Shown one piece after another: positions 19,100 to 28,934 of a stretch of DNA of 64,000 nt; within the stretch, counting starts at the first letter, position 1, and every line of letters begins with the position of its first letter. The translations under genes were made by a program, and so were the position numbers. Source of the stretch: Natronomonas moolapensis 8.8.11. GTDB taxonomy: Archaea; Halobacteriota; Halobacteria; Halobacteriales; Haloarculaceae. The stretch lies in assembly GCF_000591055.1 (NCBI RefSeq), contig NC_020388.1, positions 806,001-870,000 on the forward strand. Reading direction: 5' to 3'. The notes under the pieces were generated by a model, which did no database searches, was not told the DNA's origin, and worked only from the letters and a program-made list of their open reading frames with translations.

Positions 19100-20716
19100 T
19101 TAAATACTCGGTCCCTCGGCGGCCCGATCGAGCAGTGCGTCCGGCGTCTCCGCCGCGGGGAGCGCCTCGCCGCCCCGGACGACGACGGCGTCGGAGCGGT
19201 CGCCGGGGACGACGACCTTCTCGTGGTCCGCGATCCTGAGTGCCGCCCGGTGGAGGTCGGTCCCCGCGGCCGGCGTCCGGACGACGAGTGGCTCGTAGTG
19301 CGAGCGCGCACAGGCCGCGGCGTAGCCGGCCGCCTCGACGCCCATCCGATCGTAGGCCCCGGCGAAGGCGGCGAGGGCGTCCTCGGCGGCGTCGCCGTAG
19401 CGCGCCTCCCCGGTCAGCGCCTCGAGGTCGAGGAGGGCGTCCGCCATCTCCGCGTTCGTTCCGAGCGGGTACAGCGGCCGCTCGAGCAGCCCCGCCCCCG
19501 TCGGATCGCCGTCGCGGAACGAGCCGTCGGCGGCGACGAGGCGGTCGACGGCGTCGTCGGCCACCGCCCGCGCCGGGGGGAGCCACCCCTCCGGGCCGGT
19601 AACCTGCGCCGCGGCAGTCAGCCCCGAGAGCACCCGGGCGTGGTCGACGAGCAGTCCGGACTCGCTATCTTCGCCCGCGAAACGGTCGACCCGGCCGTCC
19701 GCTACGAGCGTTCCGAGGACGGTTTCGAGCGCCCGTTCGGCATGTCGTCGGGCCCCCTCGTGGTCGGTGAGGGCCGCGAACCGAAACAGCGCGTCGGCGG
19801 CGATGCCGTTCCTGTCGGCGAGGACGGTCGGGTCGACGTGGGGTGGGTCCGCGTCCTCGCGTTCGGTCGGTTCGAGCGTGTAGTAGTCGCTCGCGGCCTG
19901 GCTGGCCCCGAACGCGTCGTCGCTCCAGGCGGTCGTCGTCAGGTACTCCGCGGTCCGTTCGGCGGTCTCCCGGTAGGCGTCTTCGCCCGTGTAGAGATAG
20001 CCCGCGGTGAACGCCCGGAGCAGCGCCGCGTTCTCGTCGACCAGTTTCTCGCGGTGGGGCTCACCCCAGCGCCGCGTCTCGGCGAAGCGGTAGAACCCGC
20101 CGTCGTAGGTGTCGAACAGGTGGGTCCGGACGGCTTCGAGCGTCCGGGTAGCGCGGTCGCGGTCCCGCTTGAGCGCGAACTCGATGGTCCGTGCGAGGGG
20201 GAACTTCGCGTCGGTCCCCCACCCGCCGTACTCCTCGTCGAACGCGGCCGCGACCTGCTCGACCATGTGGGCCTCGACGTCGGCTGTCACCTCGCCAGCG
20301 GGGCGGTCGTCGCCCGACACCGACCGGGGGACCCGGCCGGCGGCACTCCCCTTCGCGTCCCAGGAGCCCCGGACGCCATCGAGGACCTGCCGGAGGCCGT
20401 CCGGACCGAGATACGTCGCGCCCGAGAGCACCTCCCCTTCAGGGGTGAGAAAGACGGTGGTCGGGAACCCGCCCATGTTGTATCGCTCCCGGATTCGGGG
20501 CTGTCTGTCGACGTCGACACGAACCGGGAGGAAGCTCTCGTCGATGTTGGCGGCGAGTTTGGGGTCGCCGTAGGACTCCTCGTCCATCCGGTCACACCAC
20601 GCACACCACGGGGCGGTCAGCGAACACAACACCGGCTTGCCGGCACGCTCGGCGGCCTCGAAGGCCTCGGGACCCCACTCGTGCCAATCGACGAGCGTCC
20701 CGTCACGGAATGTCAT
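19100..20716 (-). CDS. Thioredoxin-domain / DUF255 protein (YyaL, SPATA20 type)
   Basis: A 538-residue protein. The N-terminal DUF255 thioredoxin-like domain has VDWHEWGPEAFEAA, the redox site APWCAWCD (Cys 38 and 41) and YNMGGFPTTVFLTPEG. The rest is an (alpha/alpha)6 barrel-like domain resembling glycoside hydrolases and epimerases, with YDGGFYRFAETRRW and the Trp/Gly-rich helix pairs of the family. Relatives are widespread in bacteria and archaea and their substrate is unknown. Homologues are often longer (600-700 residues), so this is a compact form. The start ATG is followed directly by the domain. Confidence 0.85.
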   Translation of the reverse strand: MTFRDGTLVDWHEWGPEAFEAAERAGKPVLCSLTAPWCAWCDRMDEESYGDPKLAANIDESFLPVRVDVDRQPRIRERYNMGGFPTTVFLTPEGEVLSGATYLGPDGLRQVLDGVRGSWDAKGSAAGRVPRSVSGDDRPAGEVTADVEAHMVEQVAAAFDEEYGGWGTDAKFPLARTIEFALKRDRDRATRTLEAVRTHLFDTYDGGFYRFAETRRWGEPHREKLVDENAALLRAFTAGYLYTGEDAYRETAERTAEYLTTTAWSDDAFGASQAASDYYTLEPTEREDADPPHVDPTVLADRNGIAADALFRFAALTDHEGARRHAERALETVLGTLVADGRVDRFAGEDSESGLLVDHARVLSGLTAAAQVTGPEGWLPPARAVADDAVDRLVAADGSFRDGDPTGAGLLERPLYPLGTNAEMADALLDLEALTGEARYGDAAEDALAAFAGAYDRMGVEAAGYAAACARSHYEPLVVRTPAAGTDLHRAALRIADHEKVVVPGDRSDAVVVRGGEALPAAETPDALLDRAAEGPSI

Positions 20717-20797
20717 ACAGTCGGTTTCGGGGGCAGCGACGAAAGGGCTTCGAAGCGCCGCGGAACGGCGACCCCGGGGTCAGACCGGACCTCGTTG

Positions 20798-22396
20798 TCA
20801 GTCGTCCTCGCCCAGCACGAGGATGCGGAGGATGTCCCCGTAGGCCGGCCGCGTAATCAACACGCCGATCAGGACGCCGACGATCGTGACGATCGCAAAG
20901 CCCTGTAGATCCCCGAGCGAGAGAACCGCGAGCGGCGACATCGCGACGACCGTCGTCGCGGCCGCGGCCCCGATGACCCAGAACGCCTTCCGGAACCGCG
21001 ACTCGAACACCCGCGAGGTGCTGACGTCACCCTGTTGCATGATTTCGTCGGCGATGATGACGAGGTCGTCGACCCCGGTCCCGATGACCGCAATGAAGCC
21101 CGCGATGTGAGAGAGATCGAGCGGCAGACTCACCGCGGCCGCGAACCCGAGGAGGAGGTACACCTCCGCACCCGCCGCGAGTAACATCGGCGCCGCGATC
21201 TCCTTGCGGCGATACCGGAAAAAGACCATGAGCGAGACCGCGAGCACCGCCGCGCCGCCGGTCACGAGCGAGAGCGGCTTGAATCGCTCGGCGAGACTCG
21301 GTAACAAAAAGAACGTCGTCCCGCGGTTGTCGATGTCGAGGTTGGTTCGGAGCGCGCCCGCGCGCATGTTGATTTCGAGTTCGCGGGCCTCCTCGAAGGA
21401 GGTCGTCGTCGTCCGGTAGGAGGGATCCTCGTCGAACGCGCCGCTTTCGAACGACGAGGAGAGACTCGGCGCGATGCCGGCGGCGAAGACGACCTCGCCG
21501 TCCAGGGTCGTCAACAGACACCGACCGGGGTCGTCCTCGGTGTTCGCCTCGAGGGAGGCGTTCAGGTCGTATCGACACCGCGTGCCGCCCTGCTGGTCGA
21601 AGCCGTTGGCCCGCATGGCGTCGCCGAAGCGCGCGCCGGCCCCCTCGCTCAGTCGGATGGGGACGAACGTCTCGCCCTGTTGCTGTTGTGCGCCACCCAC
21701 TTCGGCGAGGTCGCCCTGGTCGAGCAAGGCTTCGGTCTCGTAGGTGCCGTTCTCGTCCGGGTACATCGCCCATATCTCGACCTGCCCGCGGTCGCCGATG
21801 AGGTCTATGACCTCGGTCCGGTTCGCGCCGGGCACCTCGACCACCATGAACTGCTGGCCCGGCGCGGAGACCTGCGTGGCCGTTCCGCCGCCGAGACCGC
21901 GCTCCGTGAGCCGCTCGTTCAGCACGTCCTCGGCGTTGTCGCGGGTGTCCGAGGTGACGCCCATCCGGACGTCGCCCGCCTCTGTCGGATAGCCAGCCGC
22001 CGAGAGCGCGTCGGCGAACTCGGCTCGGGTCGTGTTCCCGACGACGTCGTCGTCGAACACCTCGACGGTTCCGGTCTCGGCGTCGGCTCGGACGTCGCTC
22101 GCGCTCAACTCGAGTTCGTCCTGCAGCGTCGATTCGATCGCCCGCCGATCGCTCGGATCGATCTCGAGCCCCGAGACCGTCATCCCGACGAACGGCGCAC
22201 GAACCTGCGTGCCGCCAGAGAGCTCGAGCCCGAACTGCAGGTTGGTGTACTGCGACCCCGACGCCTGATCGGCGTCCTCGCTCGGCCCGAGGATGCCACC
22301 GCTGCCGCCGAGCGGCGCGAAGACGGCGACCGTACTCACGAGCAAAAAGCCGACGAGCAGCCAGATCCGCCAGTGTTTCTTGATGTGGAGTTTCAT
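20798..22396 (-). CDS. secD: Protein-export membrane protein SecD
   Basis: A 532-residue RND-type component that works with SecF to aid Sec-dependent translocation using the ion gradient. One N-terminal helix (WLLVGFLLVSTVAVFAP) is followed by QFGLELSGGTQVRAP, the SecD signature. A large extracytoplasmic P1 domain (about 60-345) comes next, then five C-terminal helices including HIAGFIAVIGTGVDDLVIIADEI. The start ATG overlaps the secF stop codon (ATGA), so secF-secD are translationally coupled in that order. Confidence 0.95.
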   Translation of the reverse strand: MKLHIKKHWRIWLLVGFLLVSTVAVFAPLGGSGGILGPSEDADQASGSQYTNLQFGLELSGGTQVRAPFVGMTVSGLEIDPSDRRAIESTLQDELELSASDVRADAETGTVEVFDDDVVGNTTRAEFADALSAAGYPTEAGDVRMGVTSDTRDNAEDVLNERLTERGLGGGTATQVSAPGQQFMVVEVPGANRTEVIDLIGDRGQVEIWAMYPDENGTYETEALLDQGDLAEVGGAQQQQGETFVPIRLSEGAGARFGDAMRANGFDQQGGTRCRYDLNASLEANTEDDPGRCLLTTLDGEVVFAAGIAPSLSSSFESGAFDEDPSYRTTTTSFEEARELEINMRAGALRTNLDIDNRGTTFFLLPSLAERFKPLSLVTGGAAVLAVSLMVFFRYRRKEIAAPMLLAAGAEVYLLLGFAAAVSLPLDLSHIAGFIAVIGTGVDDLVIIADEIMQQGDVSTSRVFESRFRKAFWVIGAAAATTVVAMSPLAVLSLGDLQGFAIVTIVGVLIGVLITRPAYGDILRILVLGEDD

Positions 22397-23250
22397 TTGG
22401 CGATCCCCTCGTACTTGTAGTATCGGAGCAGGCTCACGTTCAACAGGTAGGTGTTCATCAGATCGGCCAACAGCCCGAAGGCGAGTATCACCCCGACGTC
22501 GGGGAGCAGCGGGATGCCGAAGGCGTAGGCGACGAGCGTCATCACGACCATTGCGGCAATCGATGTCGTCGTCATCGTGACCCCGGTCCGCATCGCCCGG
22601 GCCGTCGAGGTGTAAAAGTCACCGTGGCGTCTGAGGACGTGGTTGTTCAAGAGCAGATCCGAGTCCACGGAGTAGCCGACGAGCATCAAAAGCGCCGCGA
22701 CCGTCCCGAGTGTCAACTCGATGTCGAACAGCCGCATCAGCGCCAGCGGGATCACGAGATCCGAAAAGGCCGACGCGATGACGGCGATCGACGGGATGAA
22801 CGTCCGAAACATCAGGGCGACGAGGGCGGCCATGCCGCCGAAGGCGACCGCCAGCCCGATGATCGCCTGCCGCTGGGAGTCGGTGGCGAAACTCGCGGAT
22901 CGCTCGCCGACCGACTCGATCTCGTAGCCGGCGCGTTCGGCCTGTTCGAGCAGCGGATCTGCGTCGTCGGCCTGGAACGTCAACTGATAGGAGTCGGTCT
23001 GCCCGGCGATCGGCGTGACCGATTCGACCTCGGTGTCGAAGGTGTCGCGTATCTCGGTGGGGGCGTCGTCGGTGACGACCTGCATCTCGGTGCCGCCGGT
23101 GAACTCGATGCCGAGCGCTACCGGCAACCCCGACAGCGCCGTCGCGACCGCGAGGACGACGATGGCAGCGGCCAACACCCCGAGCGGGACCACCACCAAC
23201 TGGCGGTTGGTGTACTCCGTGTAATCGATGTCCGGTACCGGCACATCCAT
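22393..23250 (-). CDS. secF: Protein-export membrane protein SecF
   Basis: A 285-residue partner of SecD. Signature IEFTGGTEMQV follows the first membrane helix, with a periplasmic-type loop to about residue 130. Five helices follow, including MLVGYSVDSDLLLNNHVLR, the family transmembrane-4 motif. I use the ATG at 23250 (MDVPVPDIDYTEYTNRQ); the open frame goes 19 codons further up but that part is not family-like. It is the first gene of the secF-secD operon, 116 bp from the convergent-free halocyanin gene upstream on the same strand. Confidence 0.94.
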   Translation of the reverse strand: MDVPVPDIDYTEYTNRQLVVVPLGVLAAAIVVLAVATALSGLPVALGIEFTGGTEMQVVTDDAPTEIRDTFDTEVESVTPIAGQTDSYQLTFQADDADPLLEQAERAGYEIESVGERSASFATDSQRQAIIGLAVAFGGMAALVALMFRTFIPSIAVIASAFSDLVIPLALMRLFDIELTLGTVAALLMLVGYSVDSDLLLNNHVLRRHGDFYTSTARAMRTGVTMTTTSIAAMVVMTLVAYAFGIPLLPDVGVILAFGLLADLMNTYLLNVSLLRYYKYEGIAK

Positions 23251-23366
23251 GCCTCCCGATGTGAATGCCCCGCGAATAAGGGTTGTCGTTCGCTCGCCCG
23301 AGGGCACGGATCACCGTGGGAGAAACCCACGTGGACGCCAGCCGGCGGAAGCGTCCCCGCCGTGGC

Positions 23367-23783
23367 TCACTCCGTCACGACGATTACGCCGACCATCCCG
23401 CTCGGCTCGTGGGGGATACAGAGGTAGTTGTGCCGGCCGGGGACCTCGAAGGTGTGTTCGTACGTCCCGCCGGGCGAGATGTTGCCGCCGCCGGTCGCGT
23501 GCCACTCCTCGCGGGCGGTCTCGAGGTCGCCGTAGCCGCCGGAGGCGAAGTACTCGGCCGACTCCGGGATGGTTCCCTCGTAGGCGGTGACGGTGTGGCC
23601 CCGGGAGCCGTTGTTGCCCCAGACGACGGTCTCGCCGACGGACACCTCGTACTCCTCGGGGAGGAAGGCGTTCTGCGACATCCCGATGTCGAAGTCGGCG
23701 TCGCTGAGTCCGCCGTCGAGACAGCCCGAAAGGGCGACCATCGCCGTCGTTCCGGCGGCTGTAAGAAACGACCGTCGGTCCAT
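23367..23783 (-). CDS. Halocyanin-like blue copper lipoprotein
   Basis: A 138-residue secreted electron carrier. The N-terminus MDRRSFLTAAGTTAMVALSGC has a twin-Arg pattern and the lipobox LSGC, so it should be Tat-exported and lipid-anchored. The cupredoxin fold carries the copper ligands His in RGHTV and Cys, His and Met in YLCIPHEPSGMVG. It probably shuttles electrons at the outer face of the membrane. The frame continues upstream past 24000 as a shadow; the Met before DRRSFL is the only one that gives a signal peptide. Confidence 0.92.
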   Translation of the reverse strand: MDRRSFLTAAGTTAMVALSGCLDGGLSDADFDIGMSQNAFLPEEYEVSVGETVVWGNNGSRGHTVTAYEGTIPESAEYFASGGYGDLETAREEWHATGGGNISPGGTYEHTFEVPGRHNYLCIPHEPSGMVGVIVVTE

Positions 23784-23967
23784 ATTCGCGTTTGCGGTCG
23801 GACGGATATATGTACCGCGGTCCCGGAACGGAGACGCCACAGCTTCCCGGTGCGGGCGGAGCGTGGCCCGCCGATCGACCGCGAACGAACGGGGACAGAC
23901 ACGGCCGCCGGCCGCGACCGGAAACGAACCTACTAAGACGCCCGTCGTCGACCGCCGAGGTAGAGTC

Positions 23968-24651
23968 ATGCAGCCGCGGTTTCTCGGACGGCTTGGCGTC
24001 GCCGATACGGTGACGGCCACGAACGCGGCCATCGGCTTCGCCGCCGTCGCGACCGCGACGGTTGACCCTTCGCTCGCGGCGCGGCTGATTCTGTTGGCCG
24101 CCATCGCCGACGGCCTCGACGGCGTCGTCGCCCGCCGTCTCGGCGGGACCGACGTCGGACCGTTGCTCGATTCGCTGGCGGACGTGGCCTCGTTCGGCGT
24201 GGCCCCGGCCGCACTCGTGTACGCTGTCGCGACCGACGGCGGTGCGGCCGGGAGTACGACCCCGCTCGCTCTCGCTGCGCTCGTCGCGTCGGGGCTGTAC
24301 GTCGCTATGGCTGTCGTCCGACTCGCCATCTACACCCTCGAGGACAGCGACCGCGCGGAGACCGTGGGGGTACAGACGACGCTGTCTGCCACGCTGCTCT
24401 CGGTGGCGTATCTCGCCGGGGTCGGGGAGCCGGCGGCGTTGATCGCCCTCGTCGCGGCGTGTTCGTACCTGATGGTTGCACCGGTGTCGTACCCGGACCT
24501 CTACGCGCGGGACGCGATCGTCCTCGGCGGGTTGCAGGCGCTCGTTATCGCCTTTCCGGTCGCGTTCAACCGCGTCCTGCCGCGATCGCTTTTGGTGTTC
24601 GCCGTCGGCTATCTCGTCCTCGCTCCCGTCGCGTACTGGCGCGAGCCCTGA
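23968..24651 (+). CDS. CDP-alcohol phosphatidyltransferase (archaetidylserine synthase-like)
   Basis: A 227-residue integral membrane enzyme. The active-site signature D-x2-D-G-x2-A-R-x8-G-x3-D-x3-D is present as ADGLDGVVARRLGGTDVG followed by PLLDSLADVASFG (about residues 49-80). About six hydrophobic segments surround it. The VASFGVAP continuation is typical of the phosphatidylserine synthase (PssA) branch, and archaeal members attach serine to CDP-archaeol. The exact head group is inferred, not shown. It lies 62 bp before the HEAT-repeat gene on the same strand. Confidence 0.85.
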   Translation: MQPRFLGRLGVADTVTATNAAIGFAAVATATVDPSLAARLILLAAIADGLDGVVARRLGGTDVGPLLDSLADVASFGVAPAALVYAVATDGGAAGSTTPLALAALVASGLYVAMAVVRLAIYTLEDSDRAETVGVQTTLSATLLSVAYLAGVGEPAALIALVAACSYLMVAPVSYPDLYARDAIVLGGLQALVIAFPVAFNRVLPRSLLVFAVGYLVLAPVAYWREP

Positions 24652-24713
24652 GCGGAAGCAGTGCTGGGGGGACGAAGGGAAACGCTCTTGGCCCGCTCTG
24701 CCGGACGTAGCGT

Positions 24714-26063
24714 ATGACCAACGGGGACGACGAGCCCGCCGACGGCACCGACGACGGGGCGTCAGACGGCGACGCCGACACCGAGCCCGGAGCCGAAAGC
24801 GACACCGCAGACGTCGAGGCGCTCGAGTCGCGGCTCGAGGACGCCGAGTCGGCCCTCGAAGCTGCCGGGACGGAGGCCGATCTCGATTCGGTCGAGGCGG
24901 CCGTTGACGACATCGAAGCCGACCTCGAGGACGCTGAGTTCCCGGTCGTCGAGCCCGATGACGACGACGAGGAGCCGGAGGACCTGGCCGAACCGCTCGA
25001 GGACCGACTCGGCGATCTCCGCGACGGCATCGAGGACCAGCGCGGTCCCTACGGCGAGGACGTCGCCGACGCGGCGGGCGACGCCGCGGGGACGATCCGC
25101 GGGACGCGCTGGACCCGGGACGGCGAACCCGCCGTGGCCGCCGCGGTCGAGGCCTTTCTCGAATCCGCTAGAGAGGAACTCGACGCCGAGTTCGCCGTCG
25201 CGAGCGGCAGCGGCGAGGAGGGGGACGGCGACGACGGGGGCAACGAAACCGACAGGCTGGCCGACGCGGTGGAGTCGGTCGGTGAGACCGCCGCCGACGG
25301 CCGCCTCGACGCCGACGAAGACGCCGGTACCATCGCCGCGCTCCTCGAAGCCGCCGACGCCCTCGAGTCGGCCCTCGAGGACGCCGAGGAGTGGAGCGAC
25401 CTCGAGATCGCCGAACAGCTCGAACGCGAGGGGTTCTACGACCGCATGCACTCGGAGAACCGCAAGGACTTCCCGCCGGAACTCGGCGTCGTCCGGATCG
25501 CCGAGGCCGAGAACGATCCGGAGCGGATCCTCATGGCGCTCGAAAATTTCGATTCGGACTTCATGCAGGAGAACTGCCTCGACGCGCTCCGGCGGCTCGG
25601 CCCCGAGGAGGCGATCGAACCGGTCGAGGCGCTCGCACAGCGCCGCGAGGTGCCCGCCATCGAGGTGCTCGGCAAGATCGGCGCCGAGAGATCGGTCGAG
25701 ACACTTGTCGATTTCGTCGATAGCGGGAATCCACCGCTCCAGAAGGCGACACTGCGCGCGCTCGGCGAGATCGGGAGCGAGGAGGCGAGCCAACCGATCG
25801 CGAACGTGCTGGCAGACGAGAACTCTGCCGTCCGTTCGGTCGCAGCCCGGGCGCTGGGGCTCATCGGCGATACGCGCGCGATCGAGCCGCTTTCGGACCG
25901 ACTCGACGACGACGATGAAACGGACGAAGTCCGAGGGTCGGCCGCGTGGGCGCTGGTTCGGATCGGCACCGAGCGCGCGCTCGAGGCCGCTGCGGCCCAC
26001 GACGACGACCGCGATTACGCCGTTCAACTCGAGGCCGAGCGGGCCCGCGACGCGACCGCGTGA
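24714..26063 (+). CDS. HEAT-repeat protein with acidic N-terminus
   Basis: A 449-residue protein. Residues 1-85 are acidic with coiled-coil character (ALESRLEDAESALEAAG). A middle domain has GTIRGTRWTRDGEPAVAAAV. From about 230 to the end there are short HEAT/PBS-lyase type repeats of about 30 residues, such as LRRLGPEEAIEPVEALAQR, VLGKIGAERSVETLVDFV, LRALGEIGSEEASQPIANVL and ALGLIGDTRAIEPLSDRL. These form a curved helical scaffold for protein-protein binding. The partner is unknown. Confidence 0.82.
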   Translation: MTNGDDEPADGTDDGASDGDADTEPGAESDTADVEALESRLEDAESALEAAGTEADLDSVEAAVDDIEADLEDAEFPVVEPDDDDEEPEDLAEPLEDRLGDLRDGIEDQRGPYGEDVADAAGDAAGTIRGTRWTRDGEPAVAAAVEAFLESAREELDAEFAVASGSGEEGDGDDGGNETDRLADAVESVGETAADGRLDADEDAGTIAALLEAADALESALEDAEEWSDLEIAEQLEREGFYDRMHSENRKDFPPELGVVRIAEAENDPERILMALENFDSDFMQENCLDALRRLGPEEAIEPVEALAQRREVPAIEVLGKIGAERSVETLVDFVDSGNPPLQKATLRALGEIGSEEASQPIANVLADENSAVRSVAARALGLIGDTRAIEPLSDRLDDDDETDEVRGSAAWALVRIGTERALEAAAAHDDDRDYAVQLEAERARDATA

Positions 26064-26159
26064 GACGCGTCGGGTCACGGATTTATAACGATAGATCACT
26101 GGATAGAAGCCCCGAGACAGGTGTTTGCGGTCGTGGCATCGTTTGGCCGGACGCCGTGT

Positions 26160-26168
26160 TTTATATAT
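26160..26168 (+). promoter_or_regulatory. TATA box of ppc
   Basis: TTTATATAT lies 21 bp before the ppc ATG, which gives a leaderless transcript as is usual in haloarchaea. It is one of the clearest core promoters in the window. Confidence 0.7.
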
Positions 26169-26189
26169 CCGTCCTCGGAACGTATCGAC

Positions 26190-28883
26190 ATGCGACTACA
26201 CCGTCGTGACATACAGCGCGACATCCGGGAGTTGGGGGCGATGCTCGGCGATACGATCGAAGCGCAAGAATCGCGGGCCGCCTTCGATACCGTCGAGCGC
26301 CTCCGGAAGCGGTCGGTCGACCGACGGAGCGGCGGCGGCGACGTCGGATCGATCCGAACCGAACTCGACGACCTCGACGCCGACCGTGAACTCGTGGCCG
26401 CGAGCGCGTTTACTACGTACTTCGAGTTGATCAACCTCGCGGAGGAGCGCGAGCGAATCAGGGCCCTCAGAGAGCAGGCCCAAGCCGGCGTCCCGGACGA
26501 CGGCCTCGAGGAAGCCGCCGACGCGCTCGCCGGCAACGACGCCGAGGACATCGCCTCGATACTCGAGGACGTCTACATCCAGCCGACGTTCACCGCCCAC
26601 CCGACCGAGGCCCGGCGCAAGACGGTGAAGGCGAAGCTTCGGTCGGTGTCGTCGTCGCTCGAGACACTCGACGAGCGGCTCCTGACCGACAAAGAAGGTG
26701 GACAGGTCGAACGGGAACTCCGCGCCGAGGTGACGAGTCTCTGGCAGACCCCCCAGATCCGCCAGCGACGGCCGGAGCCGACCGACGAGGCGTTGAACGT
26801 CCAGTGGTACCTCGAAAACACGCTGTTCGACGTCGTCGGCGAGGTGTATCAAGAACTCGAGGACGCGCTCGCGGAGCGGTCGGCGTTCGACGCCGAACAA
26901 CGGGTGCCGACGCTGTTCGAGTTCCGGTCGTGGGCGGGCAGCGACCGGGACGGCAACCCCTACGTAACGCCGGAAGTGACGACCGCGACGCTGTCGAGAC
27001 AGCGGCGCGTCGTTCTCGAGAAGTACCGCGAGGAACTAAAACGGCTCTCGGGCGTGTTGAGCCAGGACTCCGATCACGTCGAGATCGGCTCCGAGGTCGA
27101 CGAGCGGCTGGCACACCACGAGGAGGCGCTGCCGTCCGTCTCCGCCGAGGCCGAAGAGCGATATCCGGACGAGCCGTACCGACAGCTCCTGCGGTTGATG
27201 CGCGAGCGACTCGACCGCGTCGGGACCGTCCGCCCCGGCGAGTACGGCCACGTCGACGAGTTCGTCGCCGACCTGGACGCCATCGGGGACGATCTCCGCT
27301 CGAACGCCGCTGGCAACGTCGCGGACGTCCACGTCGACCCGCTCCGCAGGCAGGTCGAGACGTTCGGCTTTACGCTTGCGAGTCTCGACCTGCGGGACCA
27401 CCAGGAGAACCACACCCTCGCGATCGAGGCGGCGCTCGAGAGACAGGGGATCGACTACGCCGGACTGGACGAAACCGAGCGCGTCGAGTTCCTGACGGAC
27501 GCCATCGCCGAGGACGACCCGATCCTCGAGTTCGACGACCTCGGGGAACTCGACGAGACCACCGAGCGCGTTCTCACCCGATTCGAACGGCTGGCCGACT
27601 GGCAACGCGAGTACGGCACCGACGCGATCGACACGTACTGCATCTCGATGTGCGAGGAGCCGAGCCACGTCCTCGAGGTGCTGTTCTTGGCCGATCAGGT
27701 CGACGTCGTCGACCTCCCCGGCCACTCGGGGCTCGACGTGGTGCCGCTTTTGGAGACCGAGTACGCCCTCTCGGGGGCCCGCCGAATCATCGGGACGCTC
27801 TTCGAGAACGACGCCTACGCCGCGGCGCTCGAAGCGCGCGGGGGGACACAGGAGGTCATGCTCGGATACTCCGACTCCTGTAAGGAGAACGGCTTCTTCG
27901 CCGCCCAGTGGTCCCTCCAGCGGAACGAAAAGCGACTCGCGAACATCTGTTCGGACTACGGCGTCGATTTGCGGCTGTTCCACGGACGCGGAGGGTCGAT
28001 CTCACGCGGTGGCGGTCCGATGAACGACGCGTTGCTCGCGCTCCCGAACGAGACGGTGACCGGCGAGGTGAAGTTCACCGAGCAGGGCGAGGCGATCGCC
28101 GAGAAGTACGCCAGCCCGAAGATCGCCGAGCGCGAACTCGAGCAGATGCTCAACGCGCAGCTGCGGGCCAGACAGGGAGCGATCGAACGGCCCACCGAAC
28201 CGGTCGAAGAGGAGTGGATCGAAGCGATGGAGACCGGAGCGGCGGCCGCCAGGGAGGCCTACGAGGACCTACTGGAGACCGAGGGCTTCGTCGCCTTCTT
28301 CGAGCAGGCGACGCCGATCACGGTCATCGAGAACCTCAATCTCGGCTCGCGGCCCGCGTCCAGAAGCGGCGAGCGGACGGTCGAGGATCTGCGGGCGATC
28401 CCGTGGGTCTTCGCGTGGACGCAGGCGCGGTGTATCGTTCCCGGGTGGTACTCGCTGGCGACCGGCCTCGACGCGTATCTCGAGGACGGCGGCGATATCG
28501 AGACGCTCGAGGAGATGTACGAGGCCTGGCCGTTTTTCCGGAGCATGCTCGACAACGCGGCGATCGCGCTGGCGAAGACGGACATGACCATCGCCGCGGA
28601 GTACGCCGCCCTCGCGGAGGAGGACCTCAGAGAGCGGATCTTCACCGATATCGAGGCCGAGTACGAGCGGGCCGTCGGGTTGGTATCGGAGATCACGGGG
28701 GGGGACTCGCTGCCGCTGTCCGGGTGGTTCGAGGAGAGCCTCCGGCGTCGGAACCCCTACGTCGACCCGCTGAACCTGTTGCAGTTGCGGTTGCTGTCGC
28801 GCTCGGAGCGCTCAGAGGCCGAGCGGCGGGCGCTCCGCATGACGGTCAAGGGGATCGCGGCTGGCATGAAAAACACTGGCTAG
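26190..28883 (+). CDS. ppc: Phosphoenolpyruvate carboxylase
   Basis: An 897-residue bacterial-type PEP carboxylase, which adds bicarbonate to PEP to give oxaloacetate and refill the TCA cycle. Catalytic signatures: TFTAHPTEARRKTV with the active His near residue 136, GSDRDGNPYVT, MLGYSDSCKENGFFAAQWSL, FHGRGGSISRGGGP and the C-terminal LRMTVKGIAAGMKNTG ending in the conserved ...NTG. The length matches the family. The ATG at 26190 is favoured by the TATA 21 bp upstream. This large bacterial-type form, not the short archaeal PpcA, is usual in haloarchaea. Confidence 0.96.
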   Translation: MRLHRRDIQRDIRELGAMLGDTIEAQESRAAFDTVERLRKRSVDRRSGGGDVGSIRTELDDLDADRELVAASAFTTYFELINLAEERERIRALREQAQAGVPDDGLEEAADALAGNDAEDIASILEDVYIQPTFTAHPTEARRKTVKAKLRSVSSSLETLDERLLTDKEGGQVERELRAEVTSLWQTPQIRQRRPEPTDEALNVQWYLENTLFDVVGEVYQELEDALAERSAFDAEQRVPTLFEFRSWAGSDRDGNPYVTPEVTTATLSRQRRVVLEKYREELKRLSGVLSQDSDHVEIGSEVDERLAHHEEALPSVSAEAEERYPDEPYRQLLRLMRERLDRVGTVRPGEYGHVDEFVADLDAIGDDLRSNAAGNVADVHVDPLRRQVETFGFTLASLDLRDHQENHTLAIEAALERQGIDYAGLDETERVEFLTDAIAEDDPILEFDDLGELDETTERVLTRFERLADWQREYGTDAIDTYCISMCEEPSHVLEVLFLADQVDVVDLPGHSGLDVVPLLETEYALSGARRIIGTLFENDAYAAALEARGGTQEVMLGYSDSCKENGFFAAQWSLQRNEKRLANICSDYGVDLRLFHGRGGSISRGGGPMNDALLALPNETVTGEVKFTEQGEAIAEKYASPKIAERELEQMLNAQLRARQGAIERPTEPVEEEWIEAMETGAAAAREAYEDLLETEGFVAFFEQATPITVIENLNLGSRPASRSGERTVEDLRAIPWVFAWTQARCIVPGWYSLATGLDAYLEDGGDIETLEEMYEAWPFFRSMLDNAAIALAKTDMTIAAEYAALAEEDLRERIFTDIEAEYERAVGLVSEITGGDSLPLSGWFEESLRRRNPYVDPLNLLQLRLLSRSERSEAERRALRMTVKGIAAGMKNTG

Positions 28884-28905
28884 AGGCGGCCGCCACGCCA
28901 ACGAT

Positions 28906-28914
28906 TTATATATC
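28906..28914 (+). promoter_or_regulatory. TATA box of the phospholipase D-like gene
   Basis: TTTATATAT lies 20 bp before the GTG start at 28935 and supports that start and a leaderless transcript. Confidence 0.65.
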
Positions 28915-28934
28915 AGCACGGGGGCACACCCCGT

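Noticed and set aside
18989-20908. 639-residue plus-strand ORF opposite the DUF255 gene
   Set aside because: Antisense shadow; the thioredoxin/DUF255 protein on the minus strand has clear motifs.
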